DNA of 8,230 bases, from contig URNJ01000073.1 of assembly GCA_900549215.1 (NCBI GenBank), positions 1 through 8,230 on the forward strand, in the 5' to 3' direction. The position numbers were made by a program, and so were the translations under genes. The notes under the pieces were generated by a model, which saw nothing but the letters and a program-made list of their open reading frames with translations, was not told the origin of the DNA and did no database searches. Origin of the DNA: an uncultured Collinsella sp. (GTDB taxonomy: Bacteria; Actinomycetota; Coriobacteriia; Coriobacteriales; Coriobacteriaceae). Shown here one piece after another: positions 1 to 5,515 of the stretch. The first letter of the stretch is position 1; each line of letters begins with the position of its first letter.

Positions 1-2
1 CC

Positions 3-95
3 ATCCATGATGCCCGAACGGCTCGCCATGCCGCGATCAAGGGCATCCACGACGCACGCGCTGCTGCACGCCGCGAGGAGAAGCACGACGAGTAG
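3..95 (+). CDS. C-terminal end of an unidentified protein (partial)
   Basis: An open frame enters at the left edge and ends at a TAG at 93-95, giving 30 visible residues that finish in REEKHDE. The tail is highly charged and rich in Ala, Arg and His, and IHDAR occurs twice, 14 residues apart, which suggests a helical or coiled C-terminus. No known family can be recognised from this piece. It is taken as coding because the composition looks like a real protein end and because a strong hairpin (130-169 region) follows within 40 bases, as expected between two convergent genes. A second plus-strand frame (ending near 114) is also open over this stretch but gives an unnatural Ser/Thr/Arg-rich peptide. 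Confidence 0.45.
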   Translation: MHDARTARHAAIKGIHDARAAARREEKHDE

Positions 96-130
96 TCGTC
101 ACACCCATCCATAACAGCCTGGCTAAAGCA

Positions 131-174
131 GAGCGGGGGCGGACGTATCGAAACGTCCGCCCCCGCTCATTCTT
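131..174. terminator. Strong hairpin between convergent genes, probable bidirectional terminator
   Basis: Positions 131-145 and 154-168 are a perfect 15-bp inverted repeat. One more A-T pair at 146/153 leaves a 6-base loop, ATCGAA. The stem is very GC-rich. It lies between the plus-strand gene ending at 95 and the minus-strand gene ending at 218. The plus-strand side is followed by ATTCTTC and the minus-strand side by TGCTTTAG, so neither side has a long U-tract. Position and stem strength support a shared terminator, but efficiency is uncertain. Confidence 0.7.
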
Positions 175-179
175 CAAGC

Positions 180-206
180 GCTATTTCTAGCCCGTCCCCA
201 AATAGC
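180..206. repeat. Possible degenerate REP-like hairpin after the zinc-ribbon gene
   Basis: GCTATTT (180-186) and AAATAGC (200-206) form a 7-bp inverted repeat around a 13-base loop that contains CCCGTCCCC on the plus strand. This resembles the CCTGTCCCC and CCTGACCCCC cores of the two clearer hairpins at 7740-7776 and 5481-5514. Like them, it lies just past the stop codon of a minus-strand gene (11 bases after the stop at 218). The match is short and may be chance. Confidence 0.3.
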
Positions 207-217
207 AGGCGGCGTGG

Positions 218-1525
218 CTACTCGTCCTGAGGCTCCTCGTCGGAGCTTGGCTCGGACACCGACTCAGGTGCAGGTGCCGGCTCAGGATCAGGCTCGGGCG
301 CAGGCGCAGGCTCGGGCTCAGATGCCGTCTCAGACTCGGGCGCCGGTTCAGGCTCGGGCGCCGGCTCAGGCTCGGTCGCGGGAGCGGGTGCAGGTGCCGG
401 CGAAGCATCCGGAGCACCGTAACCCGAGGGAGCGGACTTCTTCTCGAAGGGCAACACAAAAGTCAGGACGTCGTCCTTATCCTCATCGGCCCACTCGCTT
501 GCATAGCGTGCGGCCCAATAGCCAACGGCACGGTGCTTGAGCATCTTGCCAAAGACCGTAAGAAATACGGTGACAAAAGCGACCAGCACCAAGAACAGCG
601 CGAGCGTGACGCCACCGCCGGTAACAATTGCCTCAATACCCGTAGGACGATAGTAGTAGCTATACATACCGACAGAGGCAATGGCGCCAAAGACGACCGT
701 CAAGATCCATGTGACAACGTTGGCGACCAGGCCCGTCAAAAACTCGGGAAGGAACGAAGCGCAGAACAGCTTGGTCTTGTTGTGCTTAAAGGCCGCCCAG
801 ACCTTATCGAGCGAAAACGCGCTCTCGACGCGACCGGTCACCGCAAAGTGCATCACGGCGATGTCGGCGAACATCTTAAAGAAGACACCCAGAATCGCCG
901 AGGCAATCAGAGCCAGGACAAGCAGGCCAAGCGAGCCAAACAGCGCAGCTTCGAGCGCATAAGAGCCGTAATAAGAATACGAGCCCGCGGCGCCAATTAC
1001 CACGCCCTCCACCAGCGAAAGCACTACACCGATAACGGGAATGGCAGCGATAACCTCGAGCACGACCGAAATAACGCTCGAAAAGACTCCGAGACCAAAC
1101 GACGTGGAACGCATGAGTGGACGGTCCATGCCGTCATCGACCTTGAGCGACAGATCGCGACCCCACTCGATACCGAAGCCGGAACCGCACACACTCGCAA
1201 TGCAAGCTGCCAAAAAGCCGATGGCAGCCGCAATGCCGCCAATAACGGGAATAAACAACACGAGCACCGACACAACGCAAATCAGCGCCGGCAAAAACGC
1301 AATTTGGCATACACGCTGAAGCACGCCCGGAGTCTTGGTCATATCTTGGAACGCCTGAGCCACACAGCCCTTTGGCGCATTCGCCACGGGCGGCTGCGGA
1401 ACAAACTGCTGGGACTGAGGCTGTCCCTGGGGAGCGGGGCCAGCGGCACCGGCATTAGGAGCACCACACACGCCGCAGAACTTGTCGTTATCGCCCATGG
1501 GGGCGCCACACTGCGAGCAGAACAT
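218..1525 (-). CDS. Zinc-ribbon multi-pass membrane protein with Pro/Glu/Ala-rich tail
   Basis: The 435-residue product opens with a zinc ribbon of the double-CxxC type: Cys3 and Cys6 (CSQC), then Cys17 and Cys20 (CGVC). A Pro/Gln-rich linker runs to about residue 55. About six or more hydrophobic segments follow (near 76-94, 97-118, 146-180, 196-225, 262-285 and 300-327). After a charged stretch (EWADEDKDD, about 344-352), the last 60 residues are low-complexity PAPAP/EPEP repeats ending in acidic residues. The layout resembles bacterial zinc-ribbon proteins with a DUF4013-like membrane domain, but that assignment is tentative and the function is unknown. The start is the ATG at 1525: the zinc ribbon begins two residues later and a good ribosome site precedes it. 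An in-frame TTG at 1597 would add 24 residues that do not resemble the family. The tail is probably cytosolic or cell-wall-associated; topology cannot be settled here. Confidence 0.88.
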   Translation of the reverse strand: MFCSQCGAPMGDNDKFCGVCGAPNAGAAGPAPQGQPQSQQFVPQPPVANAPKGCVAQAFQDMTKTPGVLQRVCQIAFLPALICVVSVLVLFIPVIGGIAAAIGFLAACIASVCGSGFGIEWGRDLSLKVDDGMDRPLMRSTSFGLGVFSSVISVVLEVIAAIPVIGVVLSLVEGVVIGAAGSYSYYGSYALEAALFGSLGLLVLALIASAILGVFFKMFADIAVMHFAVTGRVESAFSLDKVWAAFKHNKTKLFCASFLPEFLTGLVANVVTWILTVVFGAIASVGMYSYYYRPTGIEAIVTGGGVTLALFLVLVAFVTVFLTVFGKMLKHRAVGYWAARYASEWADEDKDDVLTFVLPFEKKSAPSGYGAPDASPAPAPAPATEPEPAPEPEPAPESETASEPEPAPAPEPDPEPAPAPESVSEPSSDEEPQDE

Positions 1526-1532
1526 AGAATCA

Positions 1533-1538
1533 TCCCTT
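1533..1538 (-). promoter_or_regulatory. Ribosome binding site fixing the zinc-ribbon protein start
   Basis: On the minus strand AAGGGA stands 7 bases before the ATG at 1525. This favours that ATG over the upstream in-frame TTG at 1597, which has no comparable site. Confidence 0.65.
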
Positions 1539-1579
1539 CGTATCTTGAACGAATCACTTGGATCGCAAACGATGTCTTT

Positions 1580-1608
1580 AGCATCATTATTGCCCAATGT
1601 GGGGTCAA
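1580..1608 (-). promoter_or_regulatory. Candidate promoter for the zinc-ribbon gene
   Basis: On the minus strand a TTGACC box (1603-1608) is separated by 17 bases from GATGCT (1580-1585). The -35 box matches five of six consensus bases, the -10 box only three. It would give a leader of roughly 50 bases before the ATG at 1525. It lies in the gap after yitT, where I see no intrinsic terminator with a U-tract, so read-through from yitT is also possible. Confidence 0.35.
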
Positions 1609-1674
1609 ATACTCAAAGATGACCGATTTGCAAGGTGCACGGCGCCAGCAGGCGGTTCGTTGAATACGTCTGCG

Positions 1675-2697
1675 CTAGTTCGTTCCGCGGAAGCCCTTGC
1701 CGACGATCTCGGAGCTGTCAACGATCGTGATAAAGGCACCCGGATCGACTTCGCGCGCATAGCGGCGCAGTTGCACGGCCTCGCGACGGCTCAGCACGCT
1801 CATGATCACCGTCACGCACTTGCCCGAGAAGGCACCGTAGCCGCGGCTGATGGTCGCCGTGCGGTTGAGATGCTTGACGATAAACTCCTCGACCTTAAGG
1901 GGCTCGGAACAAATGACCGTGCAGACTTTGCGCAGGTGAATGCTCTCAATGGCTTTGTCGACCACAAGCGTCTTGGCAAACAGACCGAGCACGCAATACA
2001 GACCGACACGCGGGCCATACAAAAAGGCCGCGATGGTCACGATGCCGATATCGACCAGCAGTAGGGCGCGGCCAATCTCGAGCGTCGTGCGGCGCTTGAG
2101 GATCATGGCAAGAATGTCCGTGCCACCCGTCGAGGCGCCGATGTCAAAGACAATAGCGCTGCCAAGCGCCGGCAAGATGACGGCAAAGCACAGGTCGAGC
2201 CACATATCGCCCGTCAGAGAGACATCGGTCGGAATGAAGAGCTCAAACAGCGAGACATAGGCCGAAAGCGCAAACGAGGCGAAGACGCTCCACAGGATTG
2301 CCTTGCGCTCCAAAAAGATAAAGCCCAAAACGACGAGAACCGCGTTGATAATCCACATAAAGACGCCGACGGGCAGGGTCGGGAACAGCGTGGACAGAAT
2401 GACCGACACGCCCGAGGTACCGCCAAAAGCAAAGTGATTAGGGGTTTTAAACGCAACGATGGCGAAGGCCGTAAGAATCAGACCCAGATTGAGCTCGGCA
2501 AAAAAGCGCGGGAAGCCTGGCTCCTGGCTGCGCTTTTGACCGGCACGCTCGCCGCGTTCGATATCGGTGCGATCAACCACGCGCTCCATCGGCACCACGG
2601 GAGGACGATGCACCTCCTCGGCAGCACGCGATGCCGCCTCTGCAGCGGCGGCCTCAATCGCCCATGCCTTGCTTTCTGTTTCGTGCTCGTCGGCCAT
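1675..2697 (-). CDS. YitT family membrane protein (DUF161 plus DUF2179)
   Basis: A 340-residue polytopic membrane protein. The first 60 or so residues are hydrophilic and rich in Ala, Glu and Arg. Hydrophobic segments follow from about residue 68 to 245, with the two glycine-rich repeat motifs typical of the family, GGTSG (92-96) and STGGTDI (189-195). Residues about 248-336 form the soluble DUF2179 domain, which ends in the family hallmark GKGF (333-336). YitT proteins are widespread in Gram-positive bacteria and lack a firmly established transport substrate. The ATG at 2697 is preceded by AGGAG 8 bases upstream on the minus strand, which supports this start and hence the long N-terminal extension. 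The next Met is residue 37. The gene appears to stand alone: a terminator for the preceding operon lies upstream, and 150 bases separate it from the zinc-ribbon gene. Confidence 0.93.
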   Translation of the reverse strand: MADEHETESKAWAIEAAAAEAASRAAEEVHRPPVVPMERVVDRTDIERGERAGQKRSQEPGFPRFFAELNLGLILTAFAIVAFKTPNHFAFGGTSGVSVILSTLFPTLPVGVFMWIINAVLVVLGFIFLERKAILWSVFASFALSAYVSLFELFIPTDVSLTGDMWLDLCFAVILPALGSAIVFDIGASTGGTDILAMILKRRTTLEIGRALLLVDIGIVTIAAFLYGPRVGLYCVLGLFAKTLVVDKAIESIHLRKVCTVICSEPLKVEEFIVKHLNRTATISRGYGAFSGKCVTVIMSVLSRREAVQLRRYAREVDPGAFITIVDSSEIVGKGFRGTN

Positions 2698-2805
2698 TAC
2701 GGCAACTCCTCGTTAACAATTTGGAAACAATGCGCTCATTAGCGTAACGCGGAACGTGGGGATTGCAACCCTTAGTTAGACGAGCGGTATGACTATATCG
2801 GGAGC

Positions 2806-2851
2806 GTACAAAAACAGCCGGCCACGCTTTTGCTTGCGCGGTCGGCCGTTT
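2806..2851 (-). terminator. Intrinsic terminator of the alkaline-shock operon
   Basis: About 50 bases past the asp23-family stop, 2817-2823 pairs with 2840-2846 (seven pairs, one of them a G-U wobble). After one mismatch, 2825-2827 pairs with 2836-2838, leaving an 8-base loop. On the minus strand the stem is followed by a T-run, TGTTTTTG (complement of the As at 2810-2814). The outer A/T bases also pair, which could give weaker termination on the plus strand, but no plus-strand gene is present here. Confidence 0.8.
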
Positions 2852-2901
2852 AACGTTTTCGCAGATAAAACCTGCCAAAACAAACCTGTCTTTTTGGAAG
2901 G

Positions 2902-3417
2902 TTATTCGTGCTGGCTGGTGCGGTGCTCGTACTCCTCGGGGGTGATGACGTCCTCGATACGCAGGTTGACGCCCGCCACCTCAAGGCCGGTCATCGCGGC
3001 AAGGCGCTCGGTGACACGTGCCTTGACATCGTCGAAAATCGCGGGCGCATAGGCGCCGTACTCGATAATGACGGAGATGTTGACGACCACACGATTGTCA
3101 TCGGTGACCTCGACCGTCACGCCCTTGGTCAGATTCTCGGCACCAAACTGCTCCTGCACAAAGTGCATGAGGTTACCCTTCATGCCCAGAACGTGCGGAA
3201 CCTCGCGAGTGGCCATGGCAACGATCTTCTCGATCACACCGTTGGAATAGGTCAGCGAGTCCTCGGACTCGTCCGCCTCCTCGTCGTCCTCATCCTCATC
3301 GGACTCGGCCTCGACGAGCGCCTCATCCTCGAGCGTTACGTCCTCGGCCTCGGCGGTGACGGTCTCGTCTGCCTCGAGCTCGGTATCGGCCACATCGACC
3401 TTCGTATTAAAAGCCAT
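2902..3417 (-). CDS. Asp23/Gls24 family envelope stress protein
   Basis: A 171-residue protein. The Asp23 domain spans about residues 54-160. It starts with LTYSNGVIEKIVAMA, has the central beta region VTVEVTDDNRVVVNISVIIEYG, and ends with VNLRIEDVITPEE. The first 53 residues are an acidic, low-complexity extension with a run of Asp and Glu at about 38-53, longer than in compact family members. Asp23-type proteins are abundant cytosolic proteins tethered at the membrane by AmaP and linked to alkaline and cell-wall stress, as known from Staphylococcus aureus. The two genes upstream encode an AmaP-like anchor and a DUF2273 protein, the expected partners. The ATG at 3417 has AGGAGG only 4 bases upstream, a strong but closely spaced site. 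It is the last gene of the operon and is followed by an intrinsic terminator. Confidence 0.93.
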   Translation of the reverse strand: MAFNTKVDVADTELEADETVTAEAEDVTLEDEALVEAESDEDEDDEEADESEDSLTYSNGVIEKIVAMATREVPHVLGMKGNLMHFVQEQFGAENLTKGVTVEVTDDNRVVVNISVIIEYGAYAPAIFDDVKARVTERLAAMTGLEVAGVNLRIEDVITPEEYEHRTSQHE

Positions 3418-3461
3418 GGTTCCTCCTTATGCCTGCCGCGGATGCGACAGTCGAATACGTA

Positions 3462-3839
3462 TTAGCGGCCGCTAAACAGGCGGCCGAAGAAGTTGACGAT
3501 CCCGTTCTCGCCGTCGCGAATTTGGCCGATCACAGCGCCGATCAGCACGAAGAATGCAATGACGAGCGTGTCCCACAGGCCCAACGTGAGCACCAACACA
3601 GCGAGGATAAAGCCAGCGACGGCGCCGAGCGTGGTGTTGGGATGACGCACAGCATAGCTCCAGATGGCAGCGCCCGTACCCTTGATGAGACCCATAGCCT
3701 CGTCAAAATCCGCGGCTGCCGCATCTTGCAACTCGGTTGCCTCTGCTTTGGAATCAACAGGTTCGCTCGCCGGCGTGGCGCTCTGGTCAATCGTCAGGCG
3801 CGGCGTACGAGCGGTCTTATCTTGATTGGTATCACTCAC
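3462..3839 (-). CDS. DUF2273 small membrane protein of the Asp23 cluster
   Basis: A 125-residue protein. The first 65 residues are hydrophilic. Two closely packed membrane helices follow (about 71-88 and 90-106), joined by GLWDT, then a short C-terminal segment ending in FFGRLFSGR. The helical hairpin with HPNTTLGAV before it and IGQIRDG after it matches DUF2273, a small family found beside asp23 and amaP in Gram-positive bacteria. Its exact role is unknown; a membrane partner of the Asp23 complex is inferred from context. The start is the GTG at 3839. It overlaps the last 8 bases of amaP (GTGAGTGA) and has GGAGG 6 bases upstream. The same frame stays open for another 71 codons inside amaP, but that part reads as Arg/Ser-rich shadow sequence. 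The family is usually shorter, so the N-terminal tail is an extension. Confidence 0.9.
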   Translation of the reverse strand: MSDTNQDKTARTPRLTIDQSATPASEPVDSKAEATELQDAAAADFDEAMGLIKGTGAAIWSYAVRHPNTTLGAVAGFILAVLVLTLGLWDTLVIAFFVLIGAVIGQIRDGENGIVNFFGRLFSGR

Positions 3840-4377
3840 CGGAAACCTCCACGGTCTGGACGGTAGTCTTGGACGGCAAAAAACGGACGCGCGTGGTCGT
3901 ACCCGGCGTGCCGAGCATGGTGTCGCAAGCTTCCTCGATGCGCTGCTGCATCGCGGTAGCCAGAGATGCCACGTCCTTATCGTCAAGCGCGATAGCGTCG
4001 ACCTTAAATCGGACGTGCGAATCGTCGGAGCCTTGGACGCGGGCCTCGACATGCTCGACCATCACGCGGTCGTCGCGCTCGGCAGCAGCTCTGGCGCACG
4101 AAGAAAGCGCCGCAAGGGTAACCTCGATATTGCGCTCCCCCGCCGGATGTACACAGGACGGCTCGCGACGAGCAAACATCAGGCGGAAGAAGCTTACCAG
4201 CACGCCGATCGCCACAACTCCGCCGCATGCCGTCACGACAATGCGCGGCATGGGGTCGCGCATCAGCAGCATAAAGCGATACGTATACGGCCCCCAAAAC
4301 TGGCAGACAAGCGTACCCAGCGCCACGATGGCGGCGGCAAGATACACAATCGCTAGGGCTCGTTTGAGTACGCGCAC
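3832..4377 (-). CDS. amaP: AmaP-like membrane anchor for Asp23
   Basis: A 181-residue protein with two membrane helices near the N-terminus (about 7-25 and 45-66). An Arg-rich junction follows, FRLMFARRE, then a soluble domain (about 83-170) with the alternating beta/alpha pattern of the Asp23 fold (RNIEVTLAALSS, then HVRFKVDAIALDD, then a helix and VRFLPSK). AmaP anchors Asp23 to the membrane in S. aureus. Here the two-helix plus Asp23-like layout and the DUF2273 and Asp23 genes next door support that role. Start: the GTG at 4377, with AAGGGAG 6 bases upstream on the minus strand (4384-4390). It is the first gene of a three-gene operon and overlaps the second by 8 bases. Sequence conservation in AmaP is low, so the call rests on architecture and neighbourhood as much as on motifs. 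Confidence 0.85.
   Translation of the reverse strand: MRVLKRALAIVYLAAAIVALGTLVCQFWGPYTYRFMLLMRDPMPRIVVTACGGVVAIGVLVSFFRLMFARREPSCVHPAGERNIEVTLAALSSCARAAAERDDRVMVEHVEARVQGSDDSHVRFKVDAIALDDKDVASLATAMQQRIEEACDTMLGTPGTTTRVRFLPSKTTVQTVEVSGE
3846..3850 (-). promoter_or_regulatory. Ribosome binding site inside amaP for the DUF2273 gene
   Basis: GGAGG on the minus strand lies within the end of the amaP coding region, 6 bases before the GTG at 3839. It decides the DUF2273 start. Together with the 8-base gene overlap it suggests translational coupling. Confidence 0.75.
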
Positions 4378-4427
4378 GCGGCGCTCCCTTCAAATCTCGG
4401 CTCTCGAAATGCAAAACGGTTCGCATC

Positions 4428-4433
4428 ATTATA
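4428..4433 (-). promoter_or_regulatory. Perfect TATAAT -10 box for the amaP-DUF2273-asp23 operon
   Basis: TATAAT reads on the minus strand at 4428-4433, about 50 bases before the amaP GTG. It begins inside the T-run of the preceding yebC terminator (TTTTATAATG). The expected -35 position (about 4451-4456) falls in the terminator loop and reads TACAGC, a poor match, so an activator or an alternative sigma factor may be needed. Only the -10 element is clear. Confidence 0.5.
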
Positions 4434-4474
4434 AAAGAGCCGGGTCCGGTGCTGTACGCACGCGGATCCGGCTC
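4431..4474 (-). terminator. Intrinsic terminator of yebC
   Basis: GAGCCGG (read on the minus strand from 4474) pairs with CCGGCTC (ending at 4437). The stem continues through TCCG/CGGA after one A-C mismatch, then GTGC/GCAC after a bulged C, with a 5-base loop. TTTTATAAT follows directly on the minus strand. It lies 70 bases past the yebC stop and just upstream of the amaP promoter region. Confidence 0.85.
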
Positions 4475-4543
4475 ATCTATTCCACGAGGCTTGCATGCTC
4501 GCTTCATTATGCCCAGATATGCACGGCTTAACCCGTGCGGGCG

Positions 4544-5350
4544 CTACTCCTCCTCGAGGGCAGCGATGACCTCGTCGGTCATGTCCATGGTGCTGTAAAC
4601 ATCCTGGACGTCGTCGAGCTCCTCAAGACGGTCGATGAGGCGCTGAACCTTCTTGGCGTCGGCGCCGGAAACCTCGGTCGGGGTGGTCGGGACCATGGTG
4701 GTCTCGGAGCCCTTGACCTGGACGCCCTGCTCCTCGAGCGCCTTGGAGACAGCCATGACCTCGTTGGCAGTAGTCCAGACGATCCACTCCTCGCCGGCGT
4801 CCTCGTAGTCCTCGCCACCGGCCTCGGCGATGGCCATCATAAACTCATCCTCGTCACCGGCAGCACCGTTGGCGATCATGGTCTCCTTCTTGGCGTTCTC
4901 GTCCAGGATCTCCTTGGCGACGACAATCTGGCCCTTGCGCTCAAACTGGAAGGCGACGGAACCGGAGGTGCCCAGGTTGCCACCAGCGTGGGAGAAGGCG
5001 GAACGGACATCAGCGGCGGTACGGTTGCGGTTGTCGGTCAGGCAGTCAACGTAGACGGCAACGCCGGCGGGACCATAGCCCTCGTACACGATGTTCTCGT
5101 AGACGGCGGCGTCGGCACCCGAACCAAAAGCCTTGTCGATAGCGGACTTGATCTTGTCCTTAGGCATGGACTGAGCCTTGGCCTTGGCAACGGCAGCGGC
5201 GAGGCTGGCGTTGTTCTCGGGCAGCGGGTCACCGCCGAGACGGGCAGCAACGGTGATGTTGCGGCTGAGCTTGGAGAAGAGGGCGGAACGCTTGGCGTCC
5301 TGCGCGCCCTTACGATGCTTGGTTGTGGCCCACTTAGAGTGTCCGGACAT
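4544..5350 (-). CDS. yebC: YebC/PmpR family protein (transcriptional regulator or translation factor)
   Basis: A 268-residue protein with the family's N-terminal signature MSGHSKWATTKHRKGAQDAKR (1-21) followed by LFSKLSRNI. The mid-domain motif YEGYGPAGVAVYVDCLTDN lies at 89-107, and HAGGNLGTSGSVAF (121-134) is also typical. Family members bind nucleic acid. They have been described as transcriptional regulators (PmpR), and more recent work links YebC proteins to ribosomes and relief of polyproline stalling; which applies here cannot be told from sequence. Escherichia coli YebC is about 246 residues. The extra length here is mostly an insertion near 150-166 (ENAKKETMIANGAAGDE) before the DEDEFMM helix. 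The ATG at 5350 has AGGAG about 6 bases upstream. A promoter upstream and a terminator downstream make it a single-gene unit. Confidence 0.96.
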   Translation of the reverse strand: MSGHSKWATTKHRKGAQDAKRSALFSKLSRNITVAARLGGDPLPENNASLAAAVAKAKAQSMPKDKIKSAIDKAFGSGADAAVYENIVYEGYGPAGVAVYVDCLTDNRNRTAADVRSAFSHAGGNLGTSGSVAFQFERKGQIVVAKEILDENAKKETMIANGAAGDEDEFMMAIAEAGGEDYEDAGEEWIVWTTANEVMAVSKALEEQGVQVKGSETTMVPTTPTEVSGADAKKVQRLIDRLEELDDVQDVYSTMDMTDEVIAALEEE

Positions 5351-5378
5351 ACGTGTCTCCTATCGGTTTCGACCTAAA

Positions 5379-5399
5379 GCCCAGCACAGATGCTCGGGC
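5379..5399 (-). other. Hairpin in the predicted yebC leader
   Basis: On the minus strand GCCC and AGCA (split by one bulged G) pair with TGCT and GGGC around a TCTG loop, giving 8 pairs, followed by TTTAGG. It lies between the predicted transcription start (about 5412) and the yebC ribosome site. It may be a weak attenuator or a leader structure, or incidental: the U-tract is only three bases. Confidence 0.3.
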
Positions 5400-5418
5400 A
5401 ATATAAACAAACGTCGTT

Positions 5419-5447
5419 ATGATATACCTACTGGCCTGCGAGATAAA
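5419..5447 (-). promoter_or_regulatory. Predicted promoter of yebC
   Basis: On the minus strand TTTATC (5442-5447) and TATCAT (5419-5424) are separated by exactly 17 bases. The -10 box matches five of six consensus bases, the -35 box three. The start site would fall near 5412, giving a leader of about 60 bases. It lies in the gap between the DUF6020 gene and yebC. Confidence 0.5.
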
Positions 5448-5480
5448 CCCCAAAATGAAGGCGTTGTGATGATGACCCCT

Positions 5481-5514
5481 TTGGTGCAAAGAAACCTGAC
5501 CCCCAATGCACCAA
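5481..5514. repeat. REP-like hairpin at the end of the DUF6020 gene
   Basis: TTGGTGCA (5481-5488) and TGCACCAA (5507-5514) form a perfect 8-bp inverted repeat. The 18-base loop carries AAACCTGACCCCC on the plus strand. The repeat sits one base past the TAA stop at 5516-5518. The loop resembles that of the hairpin at 7740-7776 (AAAGGTGCCTGTCCCC), in the same orientation, and both follow a TAAC on the minus strand. It could end transcription of the DUF6020 gene, though no T-run follows (AGGGGTCATC on the minus strand). Confidence 0.6.
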
Positions 5515-5515
5515 G

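Noticed and set aside
228..400. Repetitive DNA that might suggest a CRISPR or tandem-repeat array.
   Set aside because: The units are short, imperfect and in frame, encoding a Pro/Glu/Ala tail, with no spacer structure.
1526..1597. TTG-initiated N-terminal extension of the zinc-ribbon protein.
   Set aside because: The zinc ribbon normally sits at the very N-terminus, and the ATG at 1525 has its own ribosome site. The extension also overlaps the candidate promoter.
533..1663. A 376-codon plus-strand open frame opposite the zinc-ribbon gene.
   Set aside because: It is antisense to a well-supported membrane protein. Its product is rich in Arg, His, Asn and Gln with no recognisable domain, typical of a GC-rich shadow frame.
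2728..2770. Possible yitT promoter, TTGCAA and GCTAAT on the minus strand.
   Set aside because: The spacing is 19 bases and the -10 box is only a partial match, so it was not listed as a feature. Some promoter must lie in 2700-2800, because a terminator stands upstream.
3840..4052. Upstream 71-codon extension of the DUF2273 frame.
   Set aside because: It lies inside amaP and reads as Arg/Ser/Pro-rich shadow sequence. The GTG at 3839 has a well-placed GGAGG.
4521..4538. Small hairpin GCACGG/CCGTGC just after the yebC stop.
   Set aside because: It has six pairs and no T-run. The real terminator is 50 bases further on.
4535..5377. A 280-codon plus-strand open frame covering the whole of yebC in reverse.
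   Set aside because: The yebC product is unmistakable. The reverse frame gives a Gly/Leu/Val-rich product typical of antisense reading, with no convincing ribosome site.
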